This document shows, piece by piece, positions 33,969-42,718 of a stretch of DNA of 64,000 bases. A program made the translations under genes and the position numbers. Source of the stretch: JBFFMO01 sp041390025 (GTDB lineage Bacteria; Myxococcota_A; Bradymonadia; Bradymonadales; Bradymonadaceae). Under the pieces are notes generated by a model, which saw nothing but the letters and a program-made list of their open reading frames with translations, was not told the DNA's origin and made no database searches. The DNA lies in contig JAWKQR010000001.1 in NCBI GenBank assembly GCA_041390025.1, positions 186,001 through 250,000 of the forward strand, given 5' to 3'. How positions within the stretch are numbered: position 1 is the first letter of the stretch; each line of letters begins with the position of its first letter.

Positions 33969-35017
33969 TCCATCAGGGAAGACGACTGTTGGTCAATGAA
34001 GTAGCGACGTGCAGCGACGCCTAAGGACTTCGTGGCGCCGGCAGCGATCGACGAAGAGATCAACGACCCAGCGACTGGCACAAAGTTGATCAGCGCGCGC
34101 GCAAGCTCCCGGAACGCAAAGCTCGCACCCACATTCAACCCGATCGCACCCGCAAACTCCGCTGCCAACTTTGGAGTAAGTTCGCGCCCGCTCACCCACG
34201 CAATGCCCCCAATCATCATCGCTTGAACACTCGTGATGGGCAGGCTTGAGGCGAATGGCAATGGAATCGTCGCGATGGTCGCGTTGACCGACGCTGCAAC
34301 ACGGATCATCGAGTCCGCCATCTCATGCTTGGCGCCGCTCTCAGGCGCCATTCGCGCCAACGCAAACTGCAGCTCGGTGGGAAGGTCGTCCAACAGCGCC
34401 CGAACAAGCTTTCCGTGACGTGAAAGCTGAACCACCTGCGCAAAATCACGCGGCAAGCCCGACGCCACGAGCGCAGATTTCACCGCCTGCATCGTCACGA
34501 AGTCACCCACCTCTCGCTGGTCCTCTCGCCGATAAATGGCGAAAACCACGGGGGGCGTAAAGTCCCACCGCGCCTCAATGGCATCCTGGGCGGCCATGAC
34601 CCCCTCGATCCACACACCGACGTCGGCACGATTGGACGGCAAAATCGCGAGCGTGACGTCGGGCTGCTCGTATTGAATAGCTTTGAGACTTCCGCCGCGA
34701 AGATCGGCGACATCAAGCTTCCCGCCGTCAAATTCCCAGTTCTGCCAGCGTCCACGACCAATCTGTTCATGAATCTCGACCGGGAGTCCTGTCTCACCAC
34801 CAATCTGATCCCAAATCGATGCCGTTGGGATCTGTGGATCACCGAGCAACACGATTCGAGGGATGTGCGAGGAGGTCACGCTGCGGCGGATCAAGTCGAG
34901 GTCGTCCACCAGTCGCTCACGCTCCTCGCTTGAAAGGGATGCGACGGCCCGAGACACCACAACCTCGTTGAACAGCCGTTGCGCGTTTTGTGCGATCTCG
35001 TCTGAAAATTCGCTCAT
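33965..35017 (-). CDS. DUF697/YcjF-like protein with degenerate GTPase-like N-terminus
   Basis: 350 residues. The first 200 residues look like a small G domain without its working parts: the P-loop position reads LLGDPQIPTASIW, lacking GxxxxGK[ST], and the expected NKxD is not evident. The C-terminal 130 residues (VNATIATIPLPFASSLPITSVQAMMIGGIAWVSG...) form the DUF697 hydrophobic hairpin domain found in membrane-associated Era-like GTPases. It is coupled by ATGA (35014-35017) to the Sua5-like gene upstream and converges with the FabV-like gene. It may be a pseudoenzyme scaffold at the membrane; function unknown. Confidence 0.65.
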   Translation of the reverse strand: MSEFSDEIAQNAQRLFNEVVVSRAVASLSSEERERLVDDLDLIRRSVTSSHIPRIVLLGDPQIPTASIWDQIGGETGLPVEIHEQIGRGRWQNWEFDGGKLDVADLRGGSLKAIQYEQPDVTLAILPSNRADVGVWIEGVMAAQDAIEARWDFTPPVVFAIYRREDQREVGDFVTMQAVKSALVASGLPRDFAQVVQLSRHGKLVRALLDDLPTELQFALARMAPESGAKHEMADSMIRVAASVNATIATIPLPFASSLPITSVQAMMIGGIAWVSGRELTPKLAAEFAGAIGLNVGASFAFRELARALINFVPVAGSLISSSIAAGATKSLGVAARRYFIDQQSSSLMD

Positions 35018-35649
35018 GTGAACCGGCTAAGCATGTCTGCGGACACGGCACCTTCACGTTTGATCTCTACCTGACCCCCTTGGACGTCAAAGATGGTCGA
35101 GGCCGGATGACTCGGAAGGTCGCCAGCGTCGATGAAAAAATCCACTCGCCCCACAAAGTTCTTCCGGACTTGTGCAGGGGATGATTCACCGTGCTTTTTC
35201 TCCTTGTTCGCGCTCGACACGAGCACGGCTCCGCCAAACGCCTCCAGCAATTGCTGCACCGACTCGTCCTCAGGCAAACGCACACCGATATGGCCGTTGG
35301 CTTTGGTCAGCTGCTTGGAGACCTTGTTGGGGATGGCGTCTCCGGGTTCGAACAAGATGGTCAGCGGCCCCGGCCAAAGTGCCGACGCAATCTTGTCTGC
35401 GAGCGGATCAATATTGTCCACGATTGTCTTGAGCATCGCCACGTCTTTGACAAACACCAACGACGGCGACTTCGATGTTTTGCGCTTGGACTGCATCAAG
35501 TTAATGACAGCGTCTTCGTTCAGAAGATCGGCGAGGATTCGGTACGTTCCACGGCAAGGAACACAAATCAGTCCACCGTTTTTGAGGCAATGCGCAAGCG
35601 TTCGCATGGTCTCAGGGGACGACAACTCAGCCGGTTTGATGGTCTTCAT
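35014..35649 (-). CDS. Sua5/YciO/YrdC family protein (threonylcarbamoyl-AMP synthase-like)
   Basis: 211 residues from ATG 35649 after GGAGGTGG. The double-stranded-RNA-binding/ATP fold shows in GGLICVPCRGTYRILADLLNEDAV, KRKTSKSPSLVFV, WPGPLTILFEP, IGVRLPEDESVQQLL and VLVSSANKEKKHGESS. The family makes threonylcarbamoyl-AMP for the t6A37 modification of ANN-reading tRNAs. The normally conserved PTDT and KRP..KP segments are changed (PCRGTY, KRKTSKSP), which places it nearer YciO, a branch whose activity is less certain. Translationally coupled to the DUF697 gene. Confidence 0.8.
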   Translation of the reverse strand: MKTIKPAELSSPETMRTLAHCLKNGGLICVPCRGTYRILADLLNEDAVINLMQSKRKTSKSPSLVFVKDVAMLKTIVDNIDPLADKIASALWPGPLTILFEPGDAIPNKVSKQLTKANGHIGVRLPEDESVQQLLEAFGGAVLVSSANKEKKHGESSPAQVRKNFVGRVDFFIDAGDLPSHPASTIFDVQGGQVEIKREGAVSADMLSRFT

Positions 35650-35744
35650 GCCACCTCCTCGTTAGGTCGGTCGACGAGTGTAACACGACTGAAATCCGTC
35701 CGCGCGAAAAACCATGATCACGACCTCGGTGACATCCACGGTTG

Positions 35745-35758
35745 CACCAGATATGGTG
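35745..35758. promoter_or_regulatory. Inverted repeat CACCAGATATGGTG in divergent region
   Basis: A perfect 5-4-5 inverted repeat in the 141-bp region between the Sua5-like gene (-) and the coiled-coil gene (+), about 33 bases before the latter's ATG. Operator candidate only. Confidence 0.3.
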
Positions 35759-35790
35759 TCGGGCGTTCACGGCAAACACCGAGGTTTGGC

Positions 35791-36183
35791 ATGGTTGATC
35801 CCGTCGTTCATGCAAAGATGACGATGCTGATTCAGCAAGAGAAGAAGCTGAAAGCCGAAATGGAGACGCTCGATACTGAGATCCCAACCTGGGAGAAACG
35901 GGTCGATCTCGCGCGACAAAAGGGCATGATCGACCTCGCCAAACAGGCCCGCGCCCGCGCGGATGAACTCCGTGCCCGTGTGGTCGCCATCGAGCACGAG
36001 CTCGAAGTGATCCAAATGGACAAAGATATGCTCCGCTACCAGGCCAAACGCCCATCGGGCGTCGAGCTTCAACGGGCCGAAGCGCTGCTTGACCAAATTC
36101 GCCTCGGCGGGCTCGTCGATCCTGACCGCAACGAACAAACTCCCGGTGACGATGTCACTTTCGATTTCAAAGACGAGGACTAA
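35791..36183 (+). CDS. Coiled-coil hypothetical protein
   Basis: 130 residues from ATG 35791 after a weak GAGG; the frame is open far upstream through the opposite-strand gene, but coding there is not credible. Residues 10-90 form a nearly unbroken heptad pattern of Leu/Ile/Met with Lys, Glu and Arg (MTMLIQQEKKLKAEMETLDTE..., ARADELRARVVAIEHELEVIQ), so a long dimeric coiled coil is expected. The tail is acidic (DDVTFDFKDED). The lysine-rich pentapeptide-repeat gene follows five bases later, so the two are probably co-expressed. Confidence 0.7.
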   Translation: MVDPVVHAKMTMLIQQEKKLKAEMETLDTEIPTWEKRVDLARQKGMIDLAKQARARADELRARVVAIEHELEVIQMDKDMLRYQAKRPSGVELQRAEALLDQIRLGGLVDPDRNEQTPGDDVTFDFKDED

Positions 36184-36187
36184 CGCC

Positions 36188-37129
36188 ATGACGAAGAAAA
36201 AGACCGACTCCAAGGCGAAGAAACAAGAGAAGCTGACGGACGCCGCCAAGGACAGCAAGTCCAAGTCTGACAAGCCCAAAGCCGATAAGGGGAAAGCAAA
36301 GTCTGAAAAGCCCAAGGCCGAGAAGACCAAGGAGAAGAAGGCCAAAAAGAGCGAAGAGGTTGTGTTCGAAGAGATCGAAACCGTCGACGATCTCGAGGCG
36401 GCCGTCACACGTGGTGTGACGTTCGAGGAGACCGACTTCTCCGGGTCCGACCTCGCCGATGCACGTTTGGCGGGCATCGTTTTGCGCGACTCCAACCTCG
36501 CCGGCGTTGACCTCAGCGGTGCCGACTTGACCGGTGCCGATCTGAGCGGCGCGGTCCTCGCGGGTGCCATGCTCGCAGGCGCCAAGTTGAACGGGGCACT
36601 GCTCGTTGGCGCAGACCTCGCGGGCGCCACGTTGGCGGGCGCATCGGCGATTGAGGCCGATTTTATGGGCGCGCAGTTGGCGGGCGTGGACGCTGCTGAG
36701 GCTGACTTCCAGCGGGCGAATTTCTACGAAGCGTCACTCGCTGGCGCCGACTTGTCGGAGGCCAATCTCGATGGAGCCGTGCTCGTTCAATCCGATCTGT
36801 CAGGCGCCGCGCTATACAAAGCGAGCCTGAAAAAGGTTCAGCTCGAAGACGCCGACCTCTCGGGAGCCGATCTCTCGGCCGCGCGGCTCGACGGAAGCCT
36901 TATGATGGGCGCTGATTTCTCGGGAGTTGGCGCAGAAAAGGCGAACTTCTCAAAGACCACCGCGTCCGAAGCAGACTTCAGCGGTGCCGCCCTCGATCGC
37001 GCCAAATTCGACAAAGCCGACCTCTCCGGCTCTGATTTTTCGGGGGTATCGGCGACCGGCGCTTCCTTCAAAGACGCCGAGATGAAAGATGTTGATCCCG
37101 AAAGTTTAGACGGAGCCAAAGGGCTCTAA
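36188..37129 (+). CDS. Pentapeptide-repeat protein with lysine-rich N-terminal tail
   Basis: 313 residues from ATG 36188. Residues 1-57 are almost only Lys, Ala, Ser, Glu, Asp and Pro (for example KSKSDKPKADKGKAKSEKPK), like a histone H1 or nucleoid-protein tail. From about 75 to 300 there are some 40 pentapeptide units of the A(D/N)LxG type (GADLTGADLSGAVLAGAMLAG), which should fold as a right-handed quadrilateral beta-helix. DNA-mimicking members protect gyrase; this one pairs the helix with a tail likely to bind nucleic acid. No signal peptide. It is closely spaced with the coiled-coil and WYL genes, a likely operon. Confidence 0.88.
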   Translation: MTKKKTDSKAKKQEKLTDAAKDSKSKSDKPKADKGKAKSEKPKAEKTKEKKAKKSEEVVFEEIETVDDLEAAVTRGVTFEETDFSGSDLADARLAGIVLRDSNLAGVDLSGADLTGADLSGAVLAGAMLAGAKLNGALLVGADLAGATLAGASAIEADFMGAQLAGVDAAEADFQRANFYEASLAGADLSEANLDGAVLVQSDLSGAALYKASLKKVQLEDADLSGADLSAARLDGSLMMGADFSGVGAEKANFSKTTASEADFSGAALDRAKFDKADLSGSDFSGVSATGASFKDAEMKDVDPESLDGAKGL

Positions 37130-37139
37130 AGGCGACGCT

Positions 37140-37814
37140 GTGGCTAGGAACGAACCCATCAATATCCCCACGATTCGCGGTCGCATTGCCGAGCGACTCC
37201 AACGCGCGGCACCCCGCGAACGTGAGGACCTTGAATTCGGTGAGTCCGTTGGGGAAGTCGTGTTACGCACGCCCTCCGAGCGGGGCGTCGTCGCGCTCGC
37301 GTGCCTGATCCTCGAGAATCTGCGAGAGTCGGGTGGAACCGTGGCTCCGGAACGCCCACTCGAAGCAGTTTTGAAACGGGCGCTCGCGACCCTAGGTCCC
37401 AAAGAAATCATGGACATCGAGATCGAGGCTTACGAGATTCTTCTGTGGATCGGCTCCGCCATCGATCCAGAGTGGAAGACCGAGGAGGTGATCGACATCG
37501 AGCACCTTGATCCCCAGTCAAGTCCGACCGACTTGATCCGCTTCTCGATCGCCACCAGCCAAGATCTTGAACTCGACTATTACAGCCGAAACCGGGGTGA
37601 GCTGACCCATCGTCGCATCACGCCCATCAGCCTCGAGGCCGAGACCTACCTTCACGCCTACTGTCACCTAAGACGTGACGAACGGATCTTTCGGGTGAGC
37701 CGAATCGCCGAGCTCAAACCAGTGGGGGGCTGGAACAAGGTCAAGAAATCGCGCAAGCCCCCGCGCGGCGACGAGCCGCCCGATAACTCCGGACAGATGA
37801 GCCTCTTGGACTGA
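37140..37814 (+). CDS. WYL-domain protein
   Basis: 224 residues from GTG 37140, ten bases after the pentapeptide gene. The C-terminal part has the WYL fold: LIRFSIATSQDLELDYYSRNRGELTHRRITPISLEAETYLHAYCHLRRDERIFRVSRIAEL, including the YSRxRGExxxRxxxP and HAYCxLRxDxRxFRxxRI segments. WYL domains sense ligands, often nucleic acid or nucleotides, and usually sit behind a winged helix. Here the N-terminal 120 residues are helical but I cannot see a clear helix-turn-helix. Candidate regulator; followed two bases later by the aldehyde dehydrogenase gene. Confidence 0.82.
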   Translation: MARNEPINIPTIRGRIAERLQRAAPREREDLEFGESVGEVVLRTPSERGVVALACLILENLRESGGTVAPERPLEAVLKRALATLGPKEIMDIEIEAYEILLWIGSAIDPEWKTEEVIDIEHLDPQSSPTDLIRFSIATSQDLELDYYSRNRGELTHRRITPISLEAETYLHAYCHLRRDERIFRVSRIAELKPVGGWNKVKKSRKPPRGDEPPDNSGQMSLLD

Positions 37815-37816
37815 CC

Positions 37817-39268
37817 ATGAAGACCTACAAGCTTTTCATCGATGGTGAGTTTCGCGACGGAACGCTGCATTTTGACGACGTCAATCCAGCGACCGGACAT
37901 GTGGTTGCCCAAGTCGCCGAAGCGACACTCGACGAAGTCGACCAAGCGGTCAGCGCCGCGAAACGCGCGTTGAAAGGTCCTTGGGGGAAGATGTCGATTG
38001 ACGAGAGGGGAGCGTTGCTCTCGAAAGTCGCCGATCGCATCATGGAACGCTTTGATGAGTTCCTCGCGGCCGAGATCGAAGACACCGGCAAACCGATTGG
38101 CTGGGCGAGTGCAGTAGACATCCCCCGTGGCGCCGCGAATTTCCGAATCTTCGCCAATCAAGCGCGCAGTTTCGGGGGGGAATCGTTCATGCAAGACACC
38201 GCCGACGGGCTTGGGGCGGTCAACTACGTGCAGCGTCGACCACTTGGGGTCGTTGGCGTGATCTGCCCCTGGAACCTGCCGTTGTTGCTGCTGACGTGGA
38301 AAGTCGCGCCGGCATTGGCCGCCGGCAACACCGTTGTCGTCAAACCCTCCGAGGAGACCCCCGGCACCGCAACATTGCTCGCGGAAGTCATGGCCGAGGT
38401 GGGCGTCCCCAGGGGCGTCTACAACCTTGTCCACGGCTTTGGACCGGGTTCCGCGGGAGAGGCCATCACCCAACATCCTGACGTGAGCGCCATCACGTTC
38501 ACCGGCGAGAGCGCGACAGGCCAAGCGATTCAAAGGACCTGCGCGTCCCACCTCAAGAAGCTTTCGTTTGAACTTGGTGGAAAGAACCCAGCGATCATTT
38601 TTGAGGATGCCGACTTCGACCAAGCTGTGGCCGGGACAACCCGTTCGGTGTTCGCAAATTGCGGCCAAGTGTGCCTGTGTTCGGAACGCGTCTATGTGCA
38701 GCGTGGCATCTTTGATCGGTTCGTTGAGGCCCTCGCCCGCGAAGCAAAGAAGCTCGCCCACGGGGATCCGTTCTCAAAAACGACAACGATTGGTCCGCTG
38801 ATCTCGGCCCAACATCGCGAAAAAGTGCTCAGCTACTATGAGCTTGCGAAATCGGAAGGCGCAGAGGTCGTGACCGGTGGAGGTCTTCCGGTCGTGCCTG
38901 GGTACGAGGACGGATTCTGGATTCAACCCACGATCTGGACGGGGCTGCCGGAGTCCGCGCGGTGCATCCGTGAAGAAGTCTTTGGCCCTGTCTGCCACAT
39001 CACCCCTTTCGACACCGAAGAAGAAGCAATCGCGATGGCAAATGACTCGGACTACGGCTTGGCGGCCGCCGTCTGGACGACCAATGTCTCGCGGGCCCAC
39101 CGTGTCGCACAACAGATTGATGCTGGCATTGTTTGGGTAAACGCGTGGTTCTTGCGTGATTTGAGAACGCCGTTCGGCGGGGTAAAGATGAGTGGGCTCG
39201 GGCGAGAAGGCGGAATGTGGTCGCTCAATTTCTACAGTGAAATTAAGAATATCTGCATCAAGCTCTAG
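37817..39268 (+). CDS. NAD(P)-dependent aldehyde dehydrogenase (2-hydroxymuconic semialdehyde type)
   Basis: 483 residues, full length for the superfamily. Landmarks: ICPWNLPLLLLTWKVAPALAAGNTVVVKPSE (cofactor Lys), FTGESATGQAI, catalytic Glu in FELGGKNPAIIFEDAD, catalytic Cys in ANCGQVCLCSERVYV, and FGPVCHITPF. The GQVCLC... stretch and the short 'GGVKMSGLGREGG' end resemble 2-hydroxymuconic and related semialdehyde dehydrogenases, which act in aromatic or tryptophan breakdown. No other such pathway gene is adjacent, so the substrate is open. The last base overlaps the convergent lipoprotein gene. Motif copy GGTCTTCCGGTC at 38882 encodes GLPV. Confidence 0.93.
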   Translation: MKTYKLFIDGEFRDGTLHFDDVNPATGHVVAQVAEATLDEVDQAVSAAKRALKGPWGKMSIDERGALLSKVADRIMERFDEFLAAEIEDTGKPIGWASAVDIPRGAANFRIFANQARSFGGESFMQDTADGLGAVNYVQRRPLGVVGVICPWNLPLLLLTWKVAPALAAGNTVVVKPSEETPGTATLLAEVMAEVGVPRGVYNLVHGFGPGSAGEAITQHPDVSAITFTGESATGQAIQRTCASHLKKLSFELGGKNPAIIFEDADFDQAVAGTTRSVFANCGQVCLCSERVYVQRGIFDRFVEALAREAKKLAHGDPFSKTTTIGPLISAQHREKVLSYYELAKSEGAEVVTGGGLPVVPGYEDGFWIQPTIWTGLPESARCIREEVFGPVCHITPFDTEEEAIAMANDSDYGLAAAVWTTNVSRAHRVAQQIDAGIVWVNAWFLRDLRTPFGGVKMSGLGREGGMWSLNFYSEIKNICIKL

Positions 39269-40437
39269 TCACGCCCCCCAACCTCGACGACGCCGTCCGC
39301 CGTTGTGGTCGTGATCACGACATCCCGGCGAGTGCCAAGCTCGGGGTCTACAATCCAGACACGCGCGGGGTTTTCACGCTCCAACACGATGACGCCTGCT
39401 TCGTTCTTGCCCACGAGCGCAACATTTCCGCGCAACCTCCCGAGAGACCTCGAGGACTGCCGGTCGAAGTCATACCGAGTAATCTCGCCGGCGGCATTCA
39501 GGCCCCAGCCTCTGCGTCCTTCGATCACGAGTCCCCGGGAGGGGTCAACCTTGGTGAGGATGCCCTCCGGCGTGAGCACGGTGTCGTTGAAGAGCACGAC
39601 GTCAGACATTGCGAAACGTTTCGCGCCTTCGAGATTTAGTAGCACACCAAGGTCGATGGGCGGGGCCTCGCCGACGTCACGAACATGGGTGATCGCCTTG
39701 CCCTCTTTTCTCAAATTAACGAGCAATTTCCTGCTGTTAAGCCATATGACTTCGTCGGGCGTGACACCGAAATCGACCGCGCCCACACGACTTCCGGACG
39801 GAACGTCGAACACGACATAGCGCTCCGGGGATGTGCGGAAGAGGGCATGACTGCCGTCCGGGGACAGGCTCTGAAACTCGAGGACCTCCCCATCTTGGCC
39901 CGAAATGGGTACTGGCGCGAAAGTTGTTGAGACCGGTCCCTCCCAGCGAAAATGCGCGAACGAAAGGTCTCCCGGTCGAAACAAGGTTACGCCAAGTGCC
40001 GTGACGCCGACCTCAAGCGGTTGGTCGGTCACGTCGACATCCACTGGCGTTGGACGGCCGGCCCGCCACACAACGACTGCCGGTTCTTGCGTGTTCGTTG
40101 CCTTCCAAACGTAGGCAACCTCGTTGCCGGGCCCCGTGATCGTCATCGAAGGCGCGGCACGTTTATCTGCCGGTGGAGACGACATCGGCAACAGGTTTTT
40201 GCGCAGGCCGTTGCCGCTCATCACCTCGTAGGTTGAGACCGAAAACAGCGTTGCCACATCCTGCTGCGAGTTCGACGATGGACTCAGGGCGACCAGTCGC
40301 GGGTCCGTGCCAGCTTTGGTCACCGTGAGGTAGACCAAGTCCGACTGTGCAACGAGGTGTTCATCGTCCACACGATAGTCACTCACACTTGAACATGCTG
40401 CCGAGGCGAGGAGCAAACAGAGGAGACAAAGCTTCAT
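39265..40437 (-). CDS. Lipoprotein, beta-propeller-like, unknown function (paralogue pair, second gene)
   Basis: 390 residues; lipoprotein signal MKLCLLCLLLASAAC with Cys15. The mature protein has repeated short beta-strand blocks of the kind V-x-x-G...LSPDGSHALFRT and GGDxxxL, as in TolB- or WD40-like propellers, without a family I can name. The ATG overlaps the stop of the upstream lipoprotein gene in ATGA (40434-40437), and the two proteins share organisation (lipobox, phrases such as 'SPSG/SPDG...AF'), so they look like a paralogous pair acting together in the envelope. Motif copies at 39454 and 39966 encode DRQSS and PGDL. Confidence 0.75.
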   Translation of the reverse strand: MKLCLLCLLLASAACSSVSDYRVDDEHLVAQSDLVYLTVTKAGTDPRLVALSPSSNSQQDVATLFSVSTYEVMSGNGLRKNLLPMSSPPADKRAAPSMTITGPGNEVAYVWKATNTQEPAVVVWRAGRPTPVDVDVTDQPLEVGVTALGVTLFRPGDLSFAHFRWEGPVSTTFAPVPISGQDGEVLEFQSLSPDGSHALFRTSPERYVVFDVPSGSRVGAVDFGVTPDEVIWLNSRKLLVNLRKEGKAITHVRDVGEAPPIDLGVLLNLEGAKRFAMSDVVLFNDTVLTPEGILTKVDPSRGLVIEGRRGWGLNAAGEITRYDFDRQSSRSLGRLRGNVALVGKNEAGVIVLERENPARVWIVDPELGTRRDVVITTTTADGVVEVGGRD

Positions 40438-41702
40438 TCTTCCCTCTTGGAGACGATGGGACCAAACACCGTCGTTGGCATCCCATCGAGCCGCGTCGAA
40501 ATGTGCATTTCGATGATCTCCTCTGCCACCAGATACAGAACCGTGCCAGGCAGCAGCGGGTTGGGAGAGTAGACGACCAGCGTGCCATCGACCGAGCCGA
40601 GCAACGTCGAATATCCGTCAAATCGCCCAAGCTCGGCTTCCTCGCCGGATTCCATATCAAAGCCGATCAACACACGGTCACCGGACTCCCGGTCATCGTA
40701 CATCAAAAAGACCATCTGGTCGTCGACACTCACTGGCCCAACGGGCGGTGGAAATTCCGCAAGTCCTCCATCCTCGGACACAAAAACGATGCCGTCGGGC
40801 TGCGAAAAACCCACTGTGGTGGTGTTTGGAAGGAGCACGCGTTGCGTCAGATTGACCTGCATCGATGCGAGCGGCACCTGCGTTCCATCAAGCATAACCA
40901 TCAACGTTTGGGGTTCGTCCGAATTCCGTTCGACCACCAACATCGTCTCGTCATCGATAAACGCCACGTCTGCCGGAAACACGAGCGGAATCGTCTGCCG
41001 GTTGTTTGTGTCCAAGTCGAGCACGTTGATGTCAGCGTTCGCCGCGAACGCGAGATGCTGCCCAGATGGTGAAACCGTTATTGCCTCGATGTCTTTAGGC
41101 AGCGCGGGCTCAATGGGTGCCATCAAGAACGGCCCCGGCATTGAACGAGGTTGTTTGGCGAAACGTAATCTTCCGTCTTTGCGGTCGATGACCCGGACCG
41201 ACTCAACGTCTGCACCGAGCGCGACCAGCTCGTCGACGTCGGTCGCCGCGAAACTTTGGGTCTTCGAGACCACACCGATGCGTTTTCGGCCGGGTTCCCA
41301 GTACAGCCACGCACCCGGTATTGGCATGTAAGGTTGGTAGGCAACAGTCGCATCCCCGATAACCTCCAAAACGCTGACCCGCGCCGCAAACTCTCGCGGG
41401 GCGAGGTCGGGATAACCCAAAAGCACGGGCGCAGTGGGCAGCGTGCTACGGGCTTCACCAGAGATTCGCCCTTCCTCGATGTCGACGACCACCGTCCGGT
41501 AGTCCGCATAACCACGTCGTTCGCGGCAGTCTCGATCTCCGTTGGATGTGTCGCATCCCACAAACGAATCCGGTCGAGCGACTTCGACCAACACGAATCC
41601 GTTCTGCGGGTCGATCCACGCCGCGGTCGATTCGTAACGAGGCGGTGCTGTCACACAACCGGTGACTGTGGCTGCGACTATGAGTAGAAAAATCGTCTTC
41701 AT
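40434..41702 (-). CDS. Lipoprotein, beta-propeller-like, unknown function (first gene of pair)
   Basis: 422 residues from ATG 41702, chosen because it places the lipobox (MKTIFLLIVAATVTGC, Cys16) at the N-terminus. The frame continues upstream through the 18-bp array, where it would encode REDYRF repeats, but that extension is surely not translated. The mature part has propeller-like blocks (ITVSPSGQHLAFAANADINVLDLDTNN, VAFIDDETMLVVERNSDEPQTL). It is translationally coupled to the second lipoprotein gene. Motif copies at 40683 and 41495 encode DRES and DYRT. Role unknown; envelope-associated. Confidence 0.75.
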   Translation of the reverse strand: MKTIFLLIVAATVTGCVTAPPRYESTAAWIDPQNGFVLVEVARPDSFVGCDTSNGDRDCRERRGYADYRTVVVDIEEGRISGEARSTLPTAPVLLGYPDLAPREFAARVSVLEVIGDATVAYQPYMPIPGAWLYWEPGRKRIGVVSKTQSFAATDVDELVALGADVESVRVIDRKDGRLRFAKQPRSMPGPFLMAPIEPALPKDIEAITVSPSGQHLAFAANADINVLDLDTNNRQTIPLVFPADVAFIDDETMLVVERNSDEPQTLMVMLDGTQVPLASMQVNLTQRVLLPNTTTVGFSQPDGIVFVSEDGGLAEFPPPVGPVSVDDQMVFLMYDDRESGDRVLIGFDMESGEEAELGRFDGYSTLLGSVDGTLVVYSPNPLLPGTVLYLVAEEIIEMHISTRLDGMPTTVFGPIVSKREE

Positions 41703-41785
41703 TGGCACGCTTCCGTAGAGATGGCGCAACGTATCGGCATCATTTCGCCCACGCAATCCTCTATCCGTCTTCAAGCTGCAGCAAG

Positions 41786-42017
41786 AACCGGCAGTCCTAC
41801 GCTGCAGCACGAACCGAACACTTGAAACATGTTCTGAGACGTGTTGGCTTTTTTTTGGGCCGGCAATGTCCCATTGCCGGATTCGGCGAAGCCGGCGGTC
41901 CTCGTGGAACCGGTAGTCCTCGTGGAACCGGTAGTCCTCGCGAAACCGGTAGTCCTCGCGGAACCGGTAGTCCTCGCGAAACCGGTAGTCCTCGCGGATG
42001 CACGAACCAGCAGTCAT
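41786..42017 (+). repeat. 18-bp tandem array of AACCGGTAGTCCTCGCG units upstream of algH
   Basis: Five near-perfect 18-bp units (GAACCGGTAGTCCTCGYG, with alternating GA/AA start) lie between about 41907 and 41996. Degenerate units flank them at 41786, 41888 and 42006. The core is the same ACCGGTAGTCC as in the 13.6-kb array. It fills part of the 425-bp gap between the divergent lipoprotein and algH genes. A hairpin CCGGCAATG-TCC-CATTGCCGG (41860-41880) sits immediately before the array. Confidence 0.93.
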
Positions 42018-42127
42018 CTATTGTGACATTTGTGTCGTGTTTGCACTATTTCGCGGCGCGTTGCGCTCTTCGATTTTGTTGCCGCGCCAAGTTCGGTACA
42101 CTCGGGGTAACCCAAATCGAAAACACC

Positions 42128-42712
42128 ATGATTGCAACCGACACACTTTCGCCCGGGTTTCTCATCGCGTCGCCGCGCCTGGACGGCAGTGTGTTCGAAA
42201 GGTCGGTCATCGTTATGGTGCATCACGATGCGGAAGGCGCCATGGGTTTCATCGTCAACAAACCGATCGATGTGGACCTTGGTACATTGCTCGAAATGGT
42301 CGATGTTGACGCCGACCGAATCTCGCAGGCGTGTTACGACGAGACGGTCTTCTTCGGAGGTCCTGTCCGCGTTGAACAGTTGTGGGTGATGGAGCACAGC
42401 GACACCACACGCGCGACCGCGGAAGAAGACATCGATTTCTTGCCGGGCTGGAAAGTCGCGACTTCTGCAGACACCATCAAGGACCTCGCGTTTGATGCGG
42501 CCCGCGGGACACTGAAACCCTACATGGGCTACACGGGCTGGGGGCCTGGGCAGCTAGAGGGCGAGATCGCCGAGGGCTCTTGGCTGTTGCTTGAGTTCGA
42601 CGGTGACCTGGTCTTCACCCACGATTTCGAAACGGTTTGGGCGACGGCGCTGGAGCGGTTGGGGGTCAGTGAGATGGTGTTCACAATGATGGGAAGAGCC
42701 GGCGAGGCTTAA
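42128..42712 (+). CDS. algH: YqgE/AlgH family protein
   Basis: 194 residues from ATG 42128. The family signature is complete: LSPGFLIASPRLDGSVFERSVIVMVHHDAEGAMGFIVNKP, FFGGPVRVEQLWVM, and YTGWGPGQLEGEIAEGSWLLLE. The protein is a single globular domain of unknown biochemical role, linked in other bacteria to alginate and virulence regulation. It stands after a 425-bp gap with the 18-bp array, and the TetR gene follows. A possible promoter (TTTGTT, 16 bases, TACACT at 42097-42102) lies between array and gene. No Shine-Dalgarno is evident. Confidence 0.92.
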   Translation: MIATDTLSPGFLIASPRLDGSVFERSVIVMVHHDAEGAMGFIVNKPIDVDLGTLLEMVDVDADRISQACYDETVFFGGPVRVEQLWVMEHSDTTRATAEEDIDFLPGWKVATSADTIKDLAFDAARGTLKPYMGYTGWGPGQLEGEIAEGSWLLLEFDGDLVFTHDFETVWATALERLGVSEMVFTMMGRAGEA

Positions 42713-42718
42713 GCCTGC

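Noticed and set aside
35191..35790. Long N-terminal extension of the coiled-coil protein
   Set aside because: It would run antisense through the Sua5-like gene; the ATG at 35791 starts the only plausible protein.
41860..41880. Intrinsic terminator at CCGGCAATG/CATTGCCGG
   Set aside because: The T-run precedes the hairpin on the plus strand and becomes an A-run on the minus strand, so neither direction fits.
41703..42017. N-terminal extension of the lipoprotein with REDYRF repeats
   Set aside because: The lipoprotein signal begins at 41702; the upstream frame is the 18-bp array read through.
42705..42716. Palindrome AGGCTTAAGCCT at the end of algH
   Set aside because: Overlaps the stop codon and has no T-run or partner site; probably chance.
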